This document shows, in pieces, positions 45,001-60,000 of a DNA stretch of 64,000 nt. This DNA is from Campylorhamphus procurvoides (taxonomy: Eukaryota; Chordata; Aves; Passeriformes; Dendrocolaptidae). The translations under genes were made by a program, and so were the position numbers. Every line of letters starts with the position of its first letter. The first letter of the stretch is position 1. Where the stretch lies: assembly GCA_013396655.1 (NCBI GenBank), contig WBMV01007278.1, positions 65,813 through 129,812 of the forward strand, given 5' to 3'. Below the pieces are notes generated by a model. It did not search any database. It was not told the DNA's origin and saw nothing but the letters and a program-made list of their open reading frames with translations.

Positions 45001-48000
45001 ACAGCTAAGCCACCTCCACCTAAGCTCTAGGCCTCTATGGCCCAGCACTCTGGAGCCATGGTCACAGGGAAAGCCAGGCTTAAGGCTGAGCTCCAGGCAA
45101 ATGCTGCCAATCAATCCTTGGCTCCAATGGATTCAATATCAGTACTACAGACTAACAGACTCATGATTATACACTGCCGGTTTCCATTTGAAAACTCCAG
45201 AAAGCTTTCAACAAGATACAACAAAACCACCAGCAACAGACACGAAACTAACCGTATGCAGTATTTACTTAATACCCAGGCAAGCGTGAAGAACTGAAAA
45301 GAGATCTCCAGCCTTACCCATCTGTCTCTTGACAATGATCTGGTCTGAATAAGCTCCATGTTCTTGCAGGCAAGCAAGCGGCTCCGAACCTTATACACAC
45401 AGCGGTACACTTCTGCCAAGGCCTTGCCAGGCTGGTACCTGCAAAAAAGGACACCCAAAGCCAGAAAAAAAATCACTCAAACTTCCTTTCAAAAATTCAA
45501 ACTGAACCGGTACAAGCAGCTTTAAGTTACTTGCCTGCTCTCACCACAGGCTTGACTAAGTAAACTTGTATGCTTCAGAAGAGCTGCAAGGACAAATCTG
45601 GACACAGTGTCTAGGAGTGACTCATTGCTTAGGGTTGCAGTATCCCAGTCTGAAAAGAGAAAGGATTCATCAAAACTGGCTGTTTCCAACAAACAAAAGT
45701 GTTTTCAGTGACATCATAAAAAAGTCCACCCATTTAAATCCTTCAGTTTAGCAGTATCTCTAATGCTCAAAAATGCTCAGCACTCATACCCACGTTGCTT
45801 CAGACAAGAGTGGGTTTGTCTGTCTGGACCAGGCCCTTCAGCCTGCTGGCCAAGGCACACAGACTGCCACCAGAGACTGAGAGTAGAAAGTAGCAGAAAC
45901 ATTTCAAGGAACACCAGCAAACTGGAGCTCTTCTCTTCTGGGCTACGAATTCACAAGGAACTTGTTTAGAAACATTCCACAGTCGAGACTTTCTGCTCTT
46001 TTACCCGTATTTGAAACCACACCCCAGCATCATTTCACACCTTGCTTACAGGGAAAAAGCCTTATCTCCAGCAGGAAAGCCAACTGCTCAAGCTTAAGCA
46101 CAAGCTCCACTGCTAATATTCACAAGAGACATCTGCAGGTTCTGAAATTAAGGTTTGAGAACTGACTTTCTCATTGCAAAAAAACTTTTCCCCACTTCAA
46201 ATAGAACCATTACAAAAATAAGATTGTTCTGCTACAAAATAACCAAACTGTCAAGAAAACTTCCACAAAGCACCATCGTTTTCCATGGGGAAAAAAACTA
46301 CTGTCCCACTTCCCTACAAGTACCTTCAGAATACTTTTCTCTATTACATGTTCTCTATGAATCCTTGCAAACTGCTGCAGAAATGCCAAAGCCTCACTTG
46401 GCCACATGCAGTTTATCTAATACACCTGCTCCTCAGCCCAATTCCACAGCCAAAGTTCTACAGATCAGCCCATTCATCTCAGATCTTGCAAAGAGTTAAC
46501 CAGCATTGTTTTTATTGGAATTCCTGCTTCTGTGGAATTCTTAAACAGAATCCTCTGTGTTGCTCTCAACAGACACACAATACCATTTGCTATTTCCTTC
46601 ATCCTGCTCAGCTTGGCCAGAAATACAGAGAATTACCTCTGGATACAGCAGAGTTACAGTACAGCTACAATGCACAGTGGAACTTACTAAAGGAACCTGG
46701 GACGCTTGAGCAGGAACCCAGATTTTAGGCTCTGAGCATAAAGAACTTTTAATACTGTAAGGCCAGCCTTCCAAAGACTTAAAAAACAAAAGATGACTTA
46801 CCCCTTCATTTCATTCCTAACATACTTTGCAAGTTACTTTTGCCTTCCCCCATCTCCTCCCCATTAATTTTCCTACTTAATTGTAAGTTTTACCCTGCTC
46901 TACTAGGAAAACAGAAAAACCAACAACGGAGTAAACAAATGAGTTTCTTCTTACTAGTTCAGAGGGAAAAACAACTCTGAACTGCATGTGTGCCAAAACT
47001 GAAATCAATGTCAAAAGCAAGTAAGAGAAATGGCAAAGGAAAGATTGTGGAACCTAACAATAAATTAAGTTTATATCATTTTGCAGAATTAAAAATAATT
47101 GCCAAATTAAATATAGGACTGTGCCAGGAGCATAGTTCAAGCACGGATGTGCTTTTAACATACACACACACACACATTTCAACCCCTTACCTTTACTAAC
47201 AGCATAGTCTTGCATACTGATCCAGAGGCTCCTCGCTGGTTCCTTTGTACAACCCAAGGCCAAATCAACATAGACTGTAATCTCAGGTCTCAGCTTATAA
47301 TCAAAGGGCTTCTGCTCCTCATTTCCAGACAGGGCCACTTCCAACAAGGAGCTCATGCATTTGTCTAACAGAAGGGAAATACCCAAGAATCAAACTCTGC
47401 AAATTTTGAGGATTACATGCAACCATTTAAAAGTACTCTTCAATCAGTAAAAAAAAAGTAAAAATATTTAAAAAATATCAAGATGTCTCATTGCCTTACC
47501 ACAAATTTACATTAGACAGGGAAATGACTTAAGAGTTACAATTCACATAAAACCTATAGAGATTTAGAAACATTCTCCAACTCCTCTTAAATAATATAAA
47601 TCTGTATCATTAATTCCACCTGGACTGCATAGCTTGCAATTACTGCCTGGCCTCATTTCAAAACACTGTGTCTTGTAAATAAGCCTTGGCGTTATCTGCT
47701 CAGAACCAGAGGGGGACGGAACAGAGATGTGAACTAAGAGCCAAAAAAGAGCATAAGCAAGTGCACTGCTCAGATAGCAAGGGGGGGACTATAATACTAA
47801 CGCCGAGTCATTACCAGTTCTGGTAGATCATAAAGACTGAAGTTAGTCATTAACAGTATTCCTCCTATTAATAAGAAATTTACTTTGCAAATAGAATGTG
47901 AGATAATATTTTCCAGTAATTAATATGAAAAAGGGAGCCCCTGGTGTGTCTATTAAATGTTGAGCATCTAAAACATTTAGAATTAACTCAGTGACATCTG

Positions 48001-51000
48001 TTCTTTCACTGAGAAATTACACATTTTTTTCTTCCCTATCATTTCCAAGACCCCTTGTAAACTACTTCATATGCTTGAACATCCATTTTGCAGCTCTTTG
48101 TCTTACTACACAAACACACAATGCTGCAAGTCAAACCTGGAGTACACAGACTCAAACATCACCAGAAACCTCCAAAGGGAACACAAATATTTCCAAGGAC
48201 CATTAGACACTTGTTTAACAGTTTACCTAAATGAGGAATGTCCATTTCCACCCCATCACTGAAAAGCGGCGTTTTGAGCCAGTAGGCCGTGTCCTGTTCC
48301 TCAGGGGACACCGGGGGACCTTGGAGCATTCCCCCAAGGCACCTCCCAATGAGTAAGGCCACCGTCCTCTCCAGATCAACCAGCCACACCCAGGACTGGG
48401 CAGGCTGTGGCAAGGGCACACCGGCAGGATCAATTAACTCAGGGCCACCTGAAAGGATAAATTGTCAAATTAGTCACTGTTGCTCAGATCTTACAAACAC
48501 TTCCAAAATTAACAAAATTAATAGCAGGTGTTGCTCAGTTTCCCTGTTACCAGCAGATGTGCCCCTCAACCAACACCCTGCAAACTGAAGGAAGAGCGGG
48601 CAGGACAAGCAGATCAGGTAAGGTGATAAGCACAGCAGCAGCACAAGCTTCTTGTGCCCAAGACACACCTCTGTATTCTGACAAACATGTATAGATACCT
48701 GATACAACTGGAAACTGCACTCAATTAAAGCAGAAAAATCCCAGCAAGGAATGTTAATGCATTTAGGAAACTTAAAAGGAGATTTAGCAAGACACACTTT
48801 ACAAAAAAAAGGCCATCTTAAAAGGGAAAGTTAAACTTCCACTACAAAAAGGTGTTATTCTTTACTGTTCAGATGAAAAGTATGTTAGTTACTACTTACC
48901 ATGAAGAGGCCACTGTAATTCTTGATCTTCCAAGAGGGCTGCAGCAGGCAGCAGTCTGTTGAGACGATCCAAAGGGGGCAACAGATCGAGCAGGTAACTC
49001 AGCAAAGGCCGAGCTACTGATACTGGCAGCAAGAGCAGAGAGTTGACAATCTGAGAGAGCATACTGCCAGCAGCTGAGACATAAATGACATCTGCAGAGG
49101 GGAAAATAAAATTGTATTAGCTACACTTATGTAATTATATGCCAAGCACAATAAGGCCATTTAACAAGTCAAGGAATTGCACAGAAGACCTCAGCTTTCT
49201 CAGAATGTCCCAACAGCACATGTTGAACTGCTGGGTTTGGTTAATAATTGTTAATCTATTCCACATTTTACTTACACACTTTGCAGTGATCCCAAACCCA
49301 GTACTTTTTAAAAGAGAAATCTAGAACAAACAAAACTGAAGCAATAATGCACAGAGGCAATGTCTTCTCCATTCTGTATTCTCCCTGCATGTAGAAAGGT
49401 CTATCAAAACACAAACCAGATACTATCCCTGGGTAGACACTGAATCTCTTCCTTTGGGGAAGGCTTGGGATGTCCACTTTATGCAGATATAGGAAAAATT
49501 TTACTATTCAAATCTAAGCAAAAGAGCCCTAAGCTGACAGAGCCATCAACATTGACTTTTCCATGAACACTTACCTCTCAGCTTTTCCCCAACACTGCCA
49601 TTCCAAGAGCTCTCCTTCAGCAGCGTTGCAGAACGGGAATAGGTATCTGTAGCATGAGGCAACAAAAGCTGAAGGTGTTTGTGAAGCAGGGCCACACTGC
49701 TGGAATTCTACAAGGAAACAAACCAACATAAGAGTAATATACAAATCTGTAAATATATTTAAAGGGTTCATTATTTATATCAATTCAGCTTGAAAATACT
49801 CAGATTTGCAACAGGAACCTTACAACATTCTGGTTCTTATGAATACTGAACTAATTTTTTCTCTCCTAAATGATGAAAATAAGGACACACACCTCACTAA
49901 CACTGTTGATGTGGCAATAAGCCAGCAACTGTTTCTGCAGTGAGCATAAAAGCTCATGAAGATGAGCAGGCTGGCTGTTTTCTGATGAGGATGTACCGAG
50001 TAAAAATTTATCACTGTTTTTTTCCAGTTCTCCAAAGGCTTGGTCCTATTAAGATAAAAAGAGAGGGGAGAAAAAGAACAATTAACTCTGCTTCAAGTGC
50101 CATGAAACCTTACAATCATCTTAGAAGGAAACTTCTGTATTTTTACTATGTGCAGCTGGATCATAGGACAACCACACTTAAAATTCCAGTTGTTCAGAAT
50201 GCCATAGCAGTGATTGTGATGGCTGTCAAGTGAAAAAGGGTTCTTTCAGATGCACCAACGTTTTGATTCAATTCACCAAGGACAACTGGATGAAAAAACT
50301 CACCCCTTAACCTGCCCCCCAAATCACAGTGTGTTAAAATAAGTAATAATCCTTTACGATCTATTGTAGGTTGATGCACAGGATGCTTAATTAGGTAACA
50401 GGCCCCAGGTGGTTTCCCCAGAACAGTTACACAGGTTCATGTTCCTAGTGTCTCCTATTCCTCCCCAGGGACTGAGATTACACCGACTAAAAACATTCCA
50501 CACAATCAACTTACTTCTTGTGTTACATTCTGTCTGCCAAAAAATTTGAAGTCCCAGCAAGAGTAATAAAAGAGTCTGATATGAAACCAGCTGCATTTAC
50601 ATATGTCATCTTAAGCAATAAACACCACTATAATAACATGTTGTTAGAGATGATTTAACTGATTTTAGTCCACTTCAGGACAAACACATATGGCACTGCT
50701 ACTTTAGATAAACAAAAAATTAACCCTTCTAGGTATCCAAAATTCATTCTAATTTTAAAGAACGAGTCAATGAATACAAGGCCTATACATACTGTGTAAA
50801 AGCCCAGATTCCTCAGGAGAGTCTTCATTAAGATTTCAGCCAGGTGTGTGTCTGGGTGGCTGCTCTGGGCAGTGTAGGTTTGATCCGAGATGTTTCCATA
50901 GCTGATGCACAGCGAGGATGTCTCCGTGGTATCTGATGGGGAGCTGTAGCCAAGCAGGGAGGCTACGTGGGTGTGATCCTGCAGGCTTGTCAGAATGATG

Positions 51001-54000
51001 TCCAGCTGCATTCTCTGAAGGAAAATGTTTAGAGACACAAAAAACACCCTTTGTTAAGGAGGGTAAAATAAGGAGCTAAGAAGAAAATAGGATTAGGCAT
51101 AGTTACAATGAAAATATGTAATCAGACACAGACATAAGCTGGAGGACTTTACCAAAAACCTACAGCTTTTCCTGCAGATTTGAAGTATTAGAAAACAGAT
51201 ACATATATCTGAATTAGATGACCAGAGCTCAGTAAAAATCTGAGATAAAGAGAGAGGTGTTAGACATTGGACTGAATGCTTTCTCCAGTTTGTTCTAGTC
51301 ATCTGATTATCTGGGGGTCTGGTGGGGAACACACCATTTTTCTAGGCTGTACAAAGGAAAAAGGACAAGAAGCAGAACAAGCACACATTAGACCAAGAGA
51401 GGTGGCAGGGGCAGATTAATGACCTTCACCCTCAGTAGCTGAAAAACCTAAACTTGTTCCACCCTAGTAATTGTCAGGGGGTTTGGTTTGTACCAACACT
51501 CATCTTCACAAGTCTGTAAAATACGAATCAGAAGATTCTTCTTCATAGTTTCAGTATCAAGTGTAAGTCAGTCTCTTCCTTAGGGTATAAAAAAAGGATT
51601 TGACCAGAATTCTGGGTGTGCAGAACTGAACAATAGTTTAGCTCATTTTTTAATCTGAGACTACTGCTGAAGCTTCAGTTCCTACTGCCCTAAAGGACAG
51701 GAACAGATGTTCCGGGAATTTCTTTCCTTCCATTTGTAGGACACTGGGCAATTCTCCTAACCTGCATTAATTTCTGTTCTTTGCATTCAAGAAGGAAAAA
51801 GGAACACTGCAGTCACCTTTGCCAAGTAGGGTGAAAACCACGTAGGGAAAGCAGTATACAAGTATTCTTCCCAGCAAATAGTTAATTTTCTGTTACCAAG
51901 ACTCGCTAAATCAAACTAGTACGCAAAAATATCTAGTCTTTATACTTGTCTGGACATGCTGACACAGCAATTCCTAAGCTTTCTGTAGCCAACCTTCACC
52001 TGAGGAAACATGCAGTGCTCCCTGTCTCACTGCATTCTGGGTTAGTCAGGCTACCTCCAGACCCTGCTGTGTTGGGTTTTGCACTGCATCTCACCAGGAA
52101 TGTGCTGGCACTCTGCAAACGAGACTCAACTCAGTTCAGAAGGTTCTACAGAAAAAGCCAGAGCAAATCACAGCTGCTTTCAAAGCATGGCATATTTTCA
52201 CTTGCCCTTACCTGTCCTTTTGATAAGCTCTCCCATCTATCAGGACCTTGGGGTAGAAGGGAATGCAGCAATTCCATTCTTTCTCGCAGTGGAGGAAGCA
52301 ACATAGTTGCTCCTACTGACAGTGTCTCAATTACAACCTAAATTTAGAGCAGCAGAAAACACTTCTTCAGTGGGGGAGGGGGAAATGATCAACTCACCTG
52401 TACCTTTAAAAAATACAGTACATCACACATACCCAAAACATCTGTTTAATTTCATTTAACATCAGAATTCTGTCACACCAATCTTTTATGCTGTGATGCA
52501 AAGATAGGAAATGAGAGCAAAAAGCCTGCTATTTCCTGTAAAAGTGCATCTTGGAATTACTCAACTGAGTTACTTACCCAATACAAAACATTAACACTTT
52601 AGGCTCATTATTACAAGGAAGATTAATTTAAAAGTTACAAAATAAAGCAGCTTTTTGCAATCCTTATGCAAACATTCTCCTCTGCCTTCACAACATAAAA
52701 CAGTGATGGTAACTACAGTTTTAACTTTAATGACCCAAACTGCTATGTCAGAATCATGTTTATCAGAGTACCAACTTCAGGCAGTCAAACAGCCCTCTAA
52801 CTGCACAGGCAAGAGAGAAAGAAGAGAAAGTGGTACACTTTTCACATGTAAACAACACAGCAGGACTTACTTCCTGAATTTCATCAGGGACAGAAGAGTC
52901 CATCAGCCTGAACAAGAGATTTCGGAGAGGCCCAGCCTGGCGGCCAAGAATGCTGGTGGCTACACCCCCAGCCAGTGCAAGTGCAAGGTGATTGGAAAGC
53001 AGCTTCAAACACAATTTAAGAAAATTGTGATGTTCCCTGTGAAAAGAAATACAGCCCTCTTAGTCTATCCTACTCCCTTTTCACTAAGGGAGCACACTAA
53101 GCTTTTAACTCTCCTTTGATTTTTCATACCAGAAAAGAAAATTACTAATGGAGGGCCCAGGCTTATGGAGCATGCAGACGATCCAATATGGATTAACTAC
53201 AAAGCTCTCTTTATTAATGGAGTTTCTACAATTATAGTATTCTCTAAGCGTACGTGCATTAACACTACTGGTGCTCAGACACATAAACAATCACTCATTG
53301 GCTATAGGCTACAAGCTACTGTCTCTGTGCAGCTTGCCTTAGCAGCACCTGCGCTCTCACAGCCACTGCAGGCTGTTTATCTTTACAAGTACACAGAATC
53401 TGACCAAGGTCAGACTCCTACTGCTCTGTGAAGAAATCACAGGCCTGCTAAATCCCTACAAATTACAACTGGGAGTTTAAAAGAAACTCCTCTGAAAACC
53501 TCCTGCCAACCTGCTTTAAGAACAAAAGCCAAAACTGGAATGGAGAAGTGTCTTTGTGGGCAGTGATTCCAAGAGGTATTCACTTTAGAAAAGTAGTCCC
53601 ACAACTCAGGAGGCAAAATAATCCAAAAAGACACAAAGAGGCAAATGTATTATTCATAAAGAAAAAAAACAACACTTTTAAGAAGTAATAAATGCCATCT
53701 TCTACGAGAAGATTTAGGAGCACAAAAACAAAAGGTCAGGATATTAATTTCTAGTCTTAAACTTGAGAAAAACTGTTCCAGGAGTAAGAACTGACAAAGC
53801 AGAAACAGTAAATGCACTTCAACTACATAGAAAAATGTGTATCAAAAGAAAACTCTGAAATAAGCATTTAATTCAGTGCATAATGAAAACAACTTCCAGA
53901 CAAAAGATCCTGCCACACTGGAGGCTGTAAAGCTCCTGTGTTATACAGACAAATGGCTGCTGAACAAGCCAGTAAACCAAGTGATGCTGGTTAAAGAACA

Positions 54001-57000
54001 GACTAAGCAGGCCTCAGCCAAGCACCATGCTGCAAACAAAACCAAAACTATACAAATCTGTAGCATGCCTATGCTGTATGTACCTTGATGAAGGAAAAGG
54101 AAGGGGGGGAATTTCACTGTTAATTTTGTCACAGTAGTGCTCGAGGAAGGAACGAAGATGCGAGAAGGTACTTTCCTCCAGGTCCACACAGTAGGGTCTG
54201 TGCCACGCCACGACCTGCCTGCAATCACACACCAAAGGACACTGAGCTCTGCAAACATTCAAACTTCAATGAGTCACCAGTTCCAGCAGGCTGAATACAC
54301 ACTTCTCCAGTCCTTCTCTTGGAACAAACCAGCATGACCATGGCAGCCCCACTTCCTTTCTGCTCTTTTCCGTAAAACTCTTTGCAATCAAACCCTCTAC
54401 ATTAATGAGTAAAAACACCTATAGTGCCATAAAGCCGTATGTATTTAATCTGATTTGTGCAAATGCTGAGCAGTACTCACCAAGCTGGGTTTAGTATAAG
54501 TGCCAGATTACAGAGACTTTGATATAATGCAGGCAGAGCTCAAAAGGAGTAATACTACTTGGTATTATGTGAGTCTGAGTGTTTTCTTAATTGATAGCTC
54601 CTGTAAAAACAGGGCATTTGAAATTCTTCTTATCTTCCAGATATTAAGGTAAAGTTCTTCTATTCCTTTATATTAGTAAAATATGTAAAAGTTTAGTGGT
54701 TCACTTCAATCCCCTGCTCTTACCTTTGGTGTAACAATGTAGTATTTGAGTTATTGTATCGTAATAACCAAACTATTTATTCAGGTACCTCTTTTTAGTT
54801 TAGGTTAAGAGGTAACCATACAGAAATTTGTCTAAATCCACTTCAGTAATTTGTCTGCAATTCCCCTTTTCCCAATGTCTCCTGCGTGGTGTACTCCTTG
54901 TCACACTACAGCAAACTTCCTAAGCCATAAAAAATCCCTTCAGAAGCAAAAATAAACACTGAGTTGTTTCACCTCCCACTGCCTAACTTCTCAAATTTTA
55001 GTAAACAGAGGGAAGTTTTCTCCAACAGCAGCTAAGAAATCTTCACATACAAAGAATTAATATCCAAATCCTTGGTGCTGATATATTCTCACTTGTAATA
55101 AAGGAGACGGAAGAGGAGAGGAAGGAGGGAAGCCTCTCCAGTCCAAAACATTACAAGCAGAATACCTGAAACACACAGTGTGGTTAACACCTTCAGGGAA
55201 TAGTTAAATGTATTGCAAAGTGGACTTGTATAGAAAGAAAATTATACCTGTCCCCAATGCCATTGTTACCTGTCCCTTGGAAGAGCTGTCCAGGCAAGGC
55301 TATGGGATGTTCCTGCTGAAATTTGTTGAATTGCCACTCCATCTAAACCACTTACTTTCTTCGGTTTAGTAATGGGACCAGTAGAGTTCCCCTGACCACA
55401 CTGCCCCATTGAATTGTTACCCCAAGCATAAACTTCATTGTCTGTAAACATAAACAAAGTAGAAAACAAAACCTGAGATACAACTGCTTTCGATCAAGAG
55501 GCGAATTATGTACTTTTACATCTTATTCTTTTTACCATGAGAAAGTGCCAAACAGTGGCTGTCCCCAATGGAAATATCAACTATTCTTGTGGCAGCCAAC
55601 TCCTCGATGAGCTTGGGTCTGAGAGCAGTTGCCTCTGAAGAGCCACAGCCCAGGCAGGCCCCGCAGCCCCACGCGTAGACCTGGAGCACAACCACCACAG
55701 ACACACAAACTGGGGTTACTGGTGACGAAGAACTGACAAAACACCAGAAAAGCACAGTAACTGCAATTACACTTTCAACACAACGTTCCTAATCCATGCC
55801 TTGCAAAGCCACTGCCCCTGAGTCACAGAGGTCGGAGGGTGGGGGCCACCCAGCTTACAGGTGTAGAAATGCTTGTTATTTTACACATGCAGAGCATGCC
55901 CTCATTTAGCACCCCAACATTTATCTCCAAGCTCTCCTGAGATTTTTCAGATTAGAAGTAAAACTTTAATTAACATCTATATTCTAAAACACACCTACTC
56001 TAAAAAAACCCTCTATTAAATCAACTGAGTTAGTTAATGTATGTAAAATTACAAGTATTTCACTGCTTTTTGTTTCCTGAATCCCATTTGATTTTACACT
56101 GGTTACTTTTATTAATCTAAAACTAACATTTTCTTGTGGCTAAGCAAGAATCTTGCAAACTGTACTTTCACAGGACTCTTCAGCACATTTTGAGTTACTC
56201 GAGCACAGTAGGTACTTCAGTCTCTAACTGAGAACTTCACTGTCACTGAAGTACTAGTTGAACATTTTCTCAACAGTCAAAATAATAAAAGCTGAAGTGA
56301 GTGAATCCACACCATGTCCACCCCCACTCTGATATTCTGAGGGAAAGCTTGTTTTTGCCTACCTGCCCTGTTGATGTCAAGGCAAGGGAAGACTGGCTCC
56401 CAGCACAGACTTTTCGAATAAACATTCCTTGCAAGGCTTCTATAACTTTAGGTTTATATACTCTGTTTGTATCACCATGACCAAGTTTGCCTGCAAAAGG
56501 AGGACACACAACTGGAAGGTATTTTCAATGGATAAACCACAATTAAAAGTACCCCAAAAATAATTATTTCTGGATTTCCAAAAATGTCAGAGGGGGTTTT
56601 TAAAATTACAACATATCACAATTTTTATAAAACCTATTCTCTTTCAATTATAGTCTCAAAGAAATATATATTCATTACAGTGTATTTTAAACTGAAACCC
56701 CAGGCAGCTAAAATGCAATAGTTCTTAGGACGTGAACAGCTACTGTGATATCACGAGTGAGTTTATTTCAAAGTTATCAGCACTGCATTTTCATTGGAAT
56801 TGTTCATGCATCACTGAGCTTTCTGCTCTGTGAAACTCCTCCCCCTCTGATAACCCTTTTGGAAACTCTGTGATCTTGCAGTCAAGCTTCAAACACTGTA
56901 CTGAGATTTTATAAGAATCCTTTTTTTGTACAGCTACCAAACGACAAGTGAAAAGCAGAACCAAACTGCAAGAAGGACTGAAACTGAGGCAGATGGCGTA

Positions 57001-60000
57001 ACACAGAAATTCCTACCCAAATGTCACTTTTACCTACCATTGTCTCCTCCTCCAAAGGACCACACTGTCCTGCCATCTTTGGACAGAGCTATAGTGTGTG
57101 AACTGCCGCAGGAAACCTCTCCTACATTGCTGATATCTTTCACTAGAGTTGGAATGTTGCGGCTGTTGCTGTCCCCGTGGCCTAAGGCAAAGAAAGAAAA
57201 ATGTGTCTTCTTTTTGTGAAAGTTTAAGTTCTAGTTATGGTTTGCAACCATAAAGATTTTGCAAATCCCATGTGTGCTCATCACAAATGATAATTTCTGC
57301 CCACTTTTTGGAAAGATTCACAGTAAGGTTTGGAAGACATCTGTGGTAAAGCTGAATATTTCATCTTTCTGACACACTCCACACCACCTGTTCATGCCTC
57401 ACTGCCACTGAACCCCAGGGCTATTTTCTACCTAGCTGAAAAGACATGAAGATAATTACCAGTACAGCTGCCTGTAGTCCCAGTTGATTAGGTAGCTACA
57501 TTTCCTAACACTGAACAGCAAGGGCAGACTGTCACCACTGCACAGATAAATCACAGCAGCACCACAGCTGGCTTTGGACACTCACAATTCTAACTGGGCC
57601 TTTCTGCAGAAACCAAAGATATTCCAGTAGCAACTGCTTCAGAAAAGTTTCATCTCTAATAAACTACAGAAATTCTGCATACATGGAAGAAAAATGGAGA
57701 AGAGGGGGAAAGAGAACACCCCATGGTATCCATAATTGATTAAATATGAACAACTTACTAAGGTCTAATTAGCTGCACACTGGAACTCACCATTGCACAC
57801 TCTAAGACTCCAAGGCACATCAAAACTCCACGTTAACCTAAAACTCCAGGAGAGTATTTCCACATTTCCCACCAAAGCTGTAGGTTAAACCTCCAACCCA
57901 GTGTTCTGTCCTTGACAGCAGGGAGAGGCTCTGCACCTCCCCAACCACCCTGACACACTGTGATAGCTGGAGCTGTAAAACACTGGCCTCACTCACCTTC
58001 TACCCCCTCACTCCCTTATTTTCACCCCTCTGTACTTGGTCATGGTCACACTCAGAGCAAAGACAATACAAAGAACTAAAGCCCAGCTTGAAACAATTTT
58101 CTATGCAAAACCTGCTGGTTCCACTGAACCTGCTCAAGGTGGTGATTTCCTACCAGGCACAGCAGCTGTACAGCAACAGGAACTTGAAGCAAACATTCAT
58201 ACTGTCTTTCTCATTGCCATTAAACTGCATTTCTTAGATGCATTAAGGTAAAAAGACATTAAGCCAAGCTGGCAAACAATGTAAAGTATCCTGATTATTA
58301 GAGTGAGACCCTTGATATGATTAGCCAGTTATTCCTGACTGTTCAAAGAACCATCTTCCCACCACAGTAGATGAGGCTTATCTAGAATTCCAGTTTATTA
58401 TTAATAAATAAAAACATTTCAATAATGAAAATAAATAAAATCTTTGTAAAATTAACTGCCTTTAAAGAGTCTCTGCACTAGTCACCTACAAGCACACACC
58501 TGCATGTATGTGTATTTAGAGGGGACAATTAGAGAACAAGGCAAATAAATGTACAGGATCATTACCAGACAGAGAAATTCTTCCAAAAGCATCTCCTAGA
58601 ATTTTAAAATTACCTAATCTCCCGAAGTCTCCCTCTCCCCACGTGTAGAGCTCTCCATCCTCTGTAACAGCAGCACTGTGTCTGTATCCCGCTGACACAC
58701 ACACAACCACCTACATTACAGGCAAAAACAAACACCAGGGTTTTACACAAACCAAACAGGAAGTCTGAAAGCTTCTGAGAGTCAAGTCTGCAGAAGCAGT
58801 CTATGTAAATTAACTTGTTCACTCATGTGGATCAAATACACACAAAAATGAATCTCTGCAATCTTTTCTAGTTCTTATTTGGTAAGTAGGAATAAGTACA
58901 GAAAAAGGCAAGTTTACATATAAAAGTGTTAATGATTTATTTATCACACAGCTTTAACAAAATGATGCCCTAGTCTTACAGGAGAAAAAAGAAGCATCAG
59001 TGAATGTTTAGAACATTGGCCAAAACATAACAAATAGGGAGAGAAGGCCTTGTAAGACAACACAAAACCCTCTTCCAAATGAAGTCACTAAGAAGTTGTA
59101 AGTGAAAGTCTTGAAGCTGCAGTAACAAAAGCAACCCTCTCCTTCCTGGAATGTCACCACAGCTCACAAGCAAGTTTTACTCTTAGGACTATGAGAAAAT
59201 TTATTTTTAATGCCACTGTCCAAATCATAAATCTAGAGGCAGCCGTAGGTTCTTTTGCAGAAAGCAGACACAGCTTCCAAGAGAAGTCTAGAAGAAACAC
59301 CCAACTTTTTCTAAGATTTCATACATTTCATATTTTACACAATATCACAACTGAACAGAACAAAAATAGGTGTTCTACTACACAAAACATACCTTTCCTT
59401 GCAGGGGACCCTGAATAAGTTTGGGATATTTCTGAGTTGAACTATTGCCATGTCCCAGTTTTCCATAGTCACCGTCACCCCAGCTGAAGACTTCCCCTTC
59501 TGTTGTAAATGCTAAAGTGTGACCATCAGATCCTTTGGAAGATGACACCTTTTTAATAGACCTATGAGGCTCAAAAGTCAGTTTTTTCAGTGTGGACTGA
59601 TTATTGGAGTCACCCAGGCCAAGTCTCCCATAGCTGCCTTTCCCACAGGCTCTGACAGAACCATCCGTAGAAATGACAAATGTACAATATTGTCCAGCTT
59701 CAATCTACAAAAGAACAAATGTTAAAATAGTGAAACACATTAGATAAATGCAAAACTCACATACAGGTCTAGAGGTTTGTATTCTTTAACAGAATGTCAG
59801 GTTTCTTTATATGACCTTTTCATATAATATAATGTAAAAATGTTGGGCTCCACTCAGAACTCCAGAACTCATGGAGAGAAATTTTAATTTCTTAAGAGCA
59901 AAACCAAAAATTAACAGCTTGCTAGGTTTTGCTTAATTTTAACTAGTACCAAGTGGTAACACTACAAAAATAAGCCAAATGCTAAAAATCCACTCTCACT

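Noticed and set aside
46285..46728. 147-codon plus-strand ORF, the longest not explained by HERC1
   Set aside because: It lies wholly in intron 18, has no family motif, and its composition follows the local AT/CT-rich DNA. Long chance ORFs of this size are expected in 64 kb.
48900..49091. Hydrophobic run in exon 16 considered as a transmembrane segment
   Set aside because: It is broken by Pro and Arg and lies in a cytosolic scaffold protein; a buried helix is the simpler reading.
52655..53119. 154-codon plus-strand ORF across intron 11, exon 11 and intron 10
   Set aside because: It runs through both splice sites of a real minus-strand exon and has no recognisable domain.
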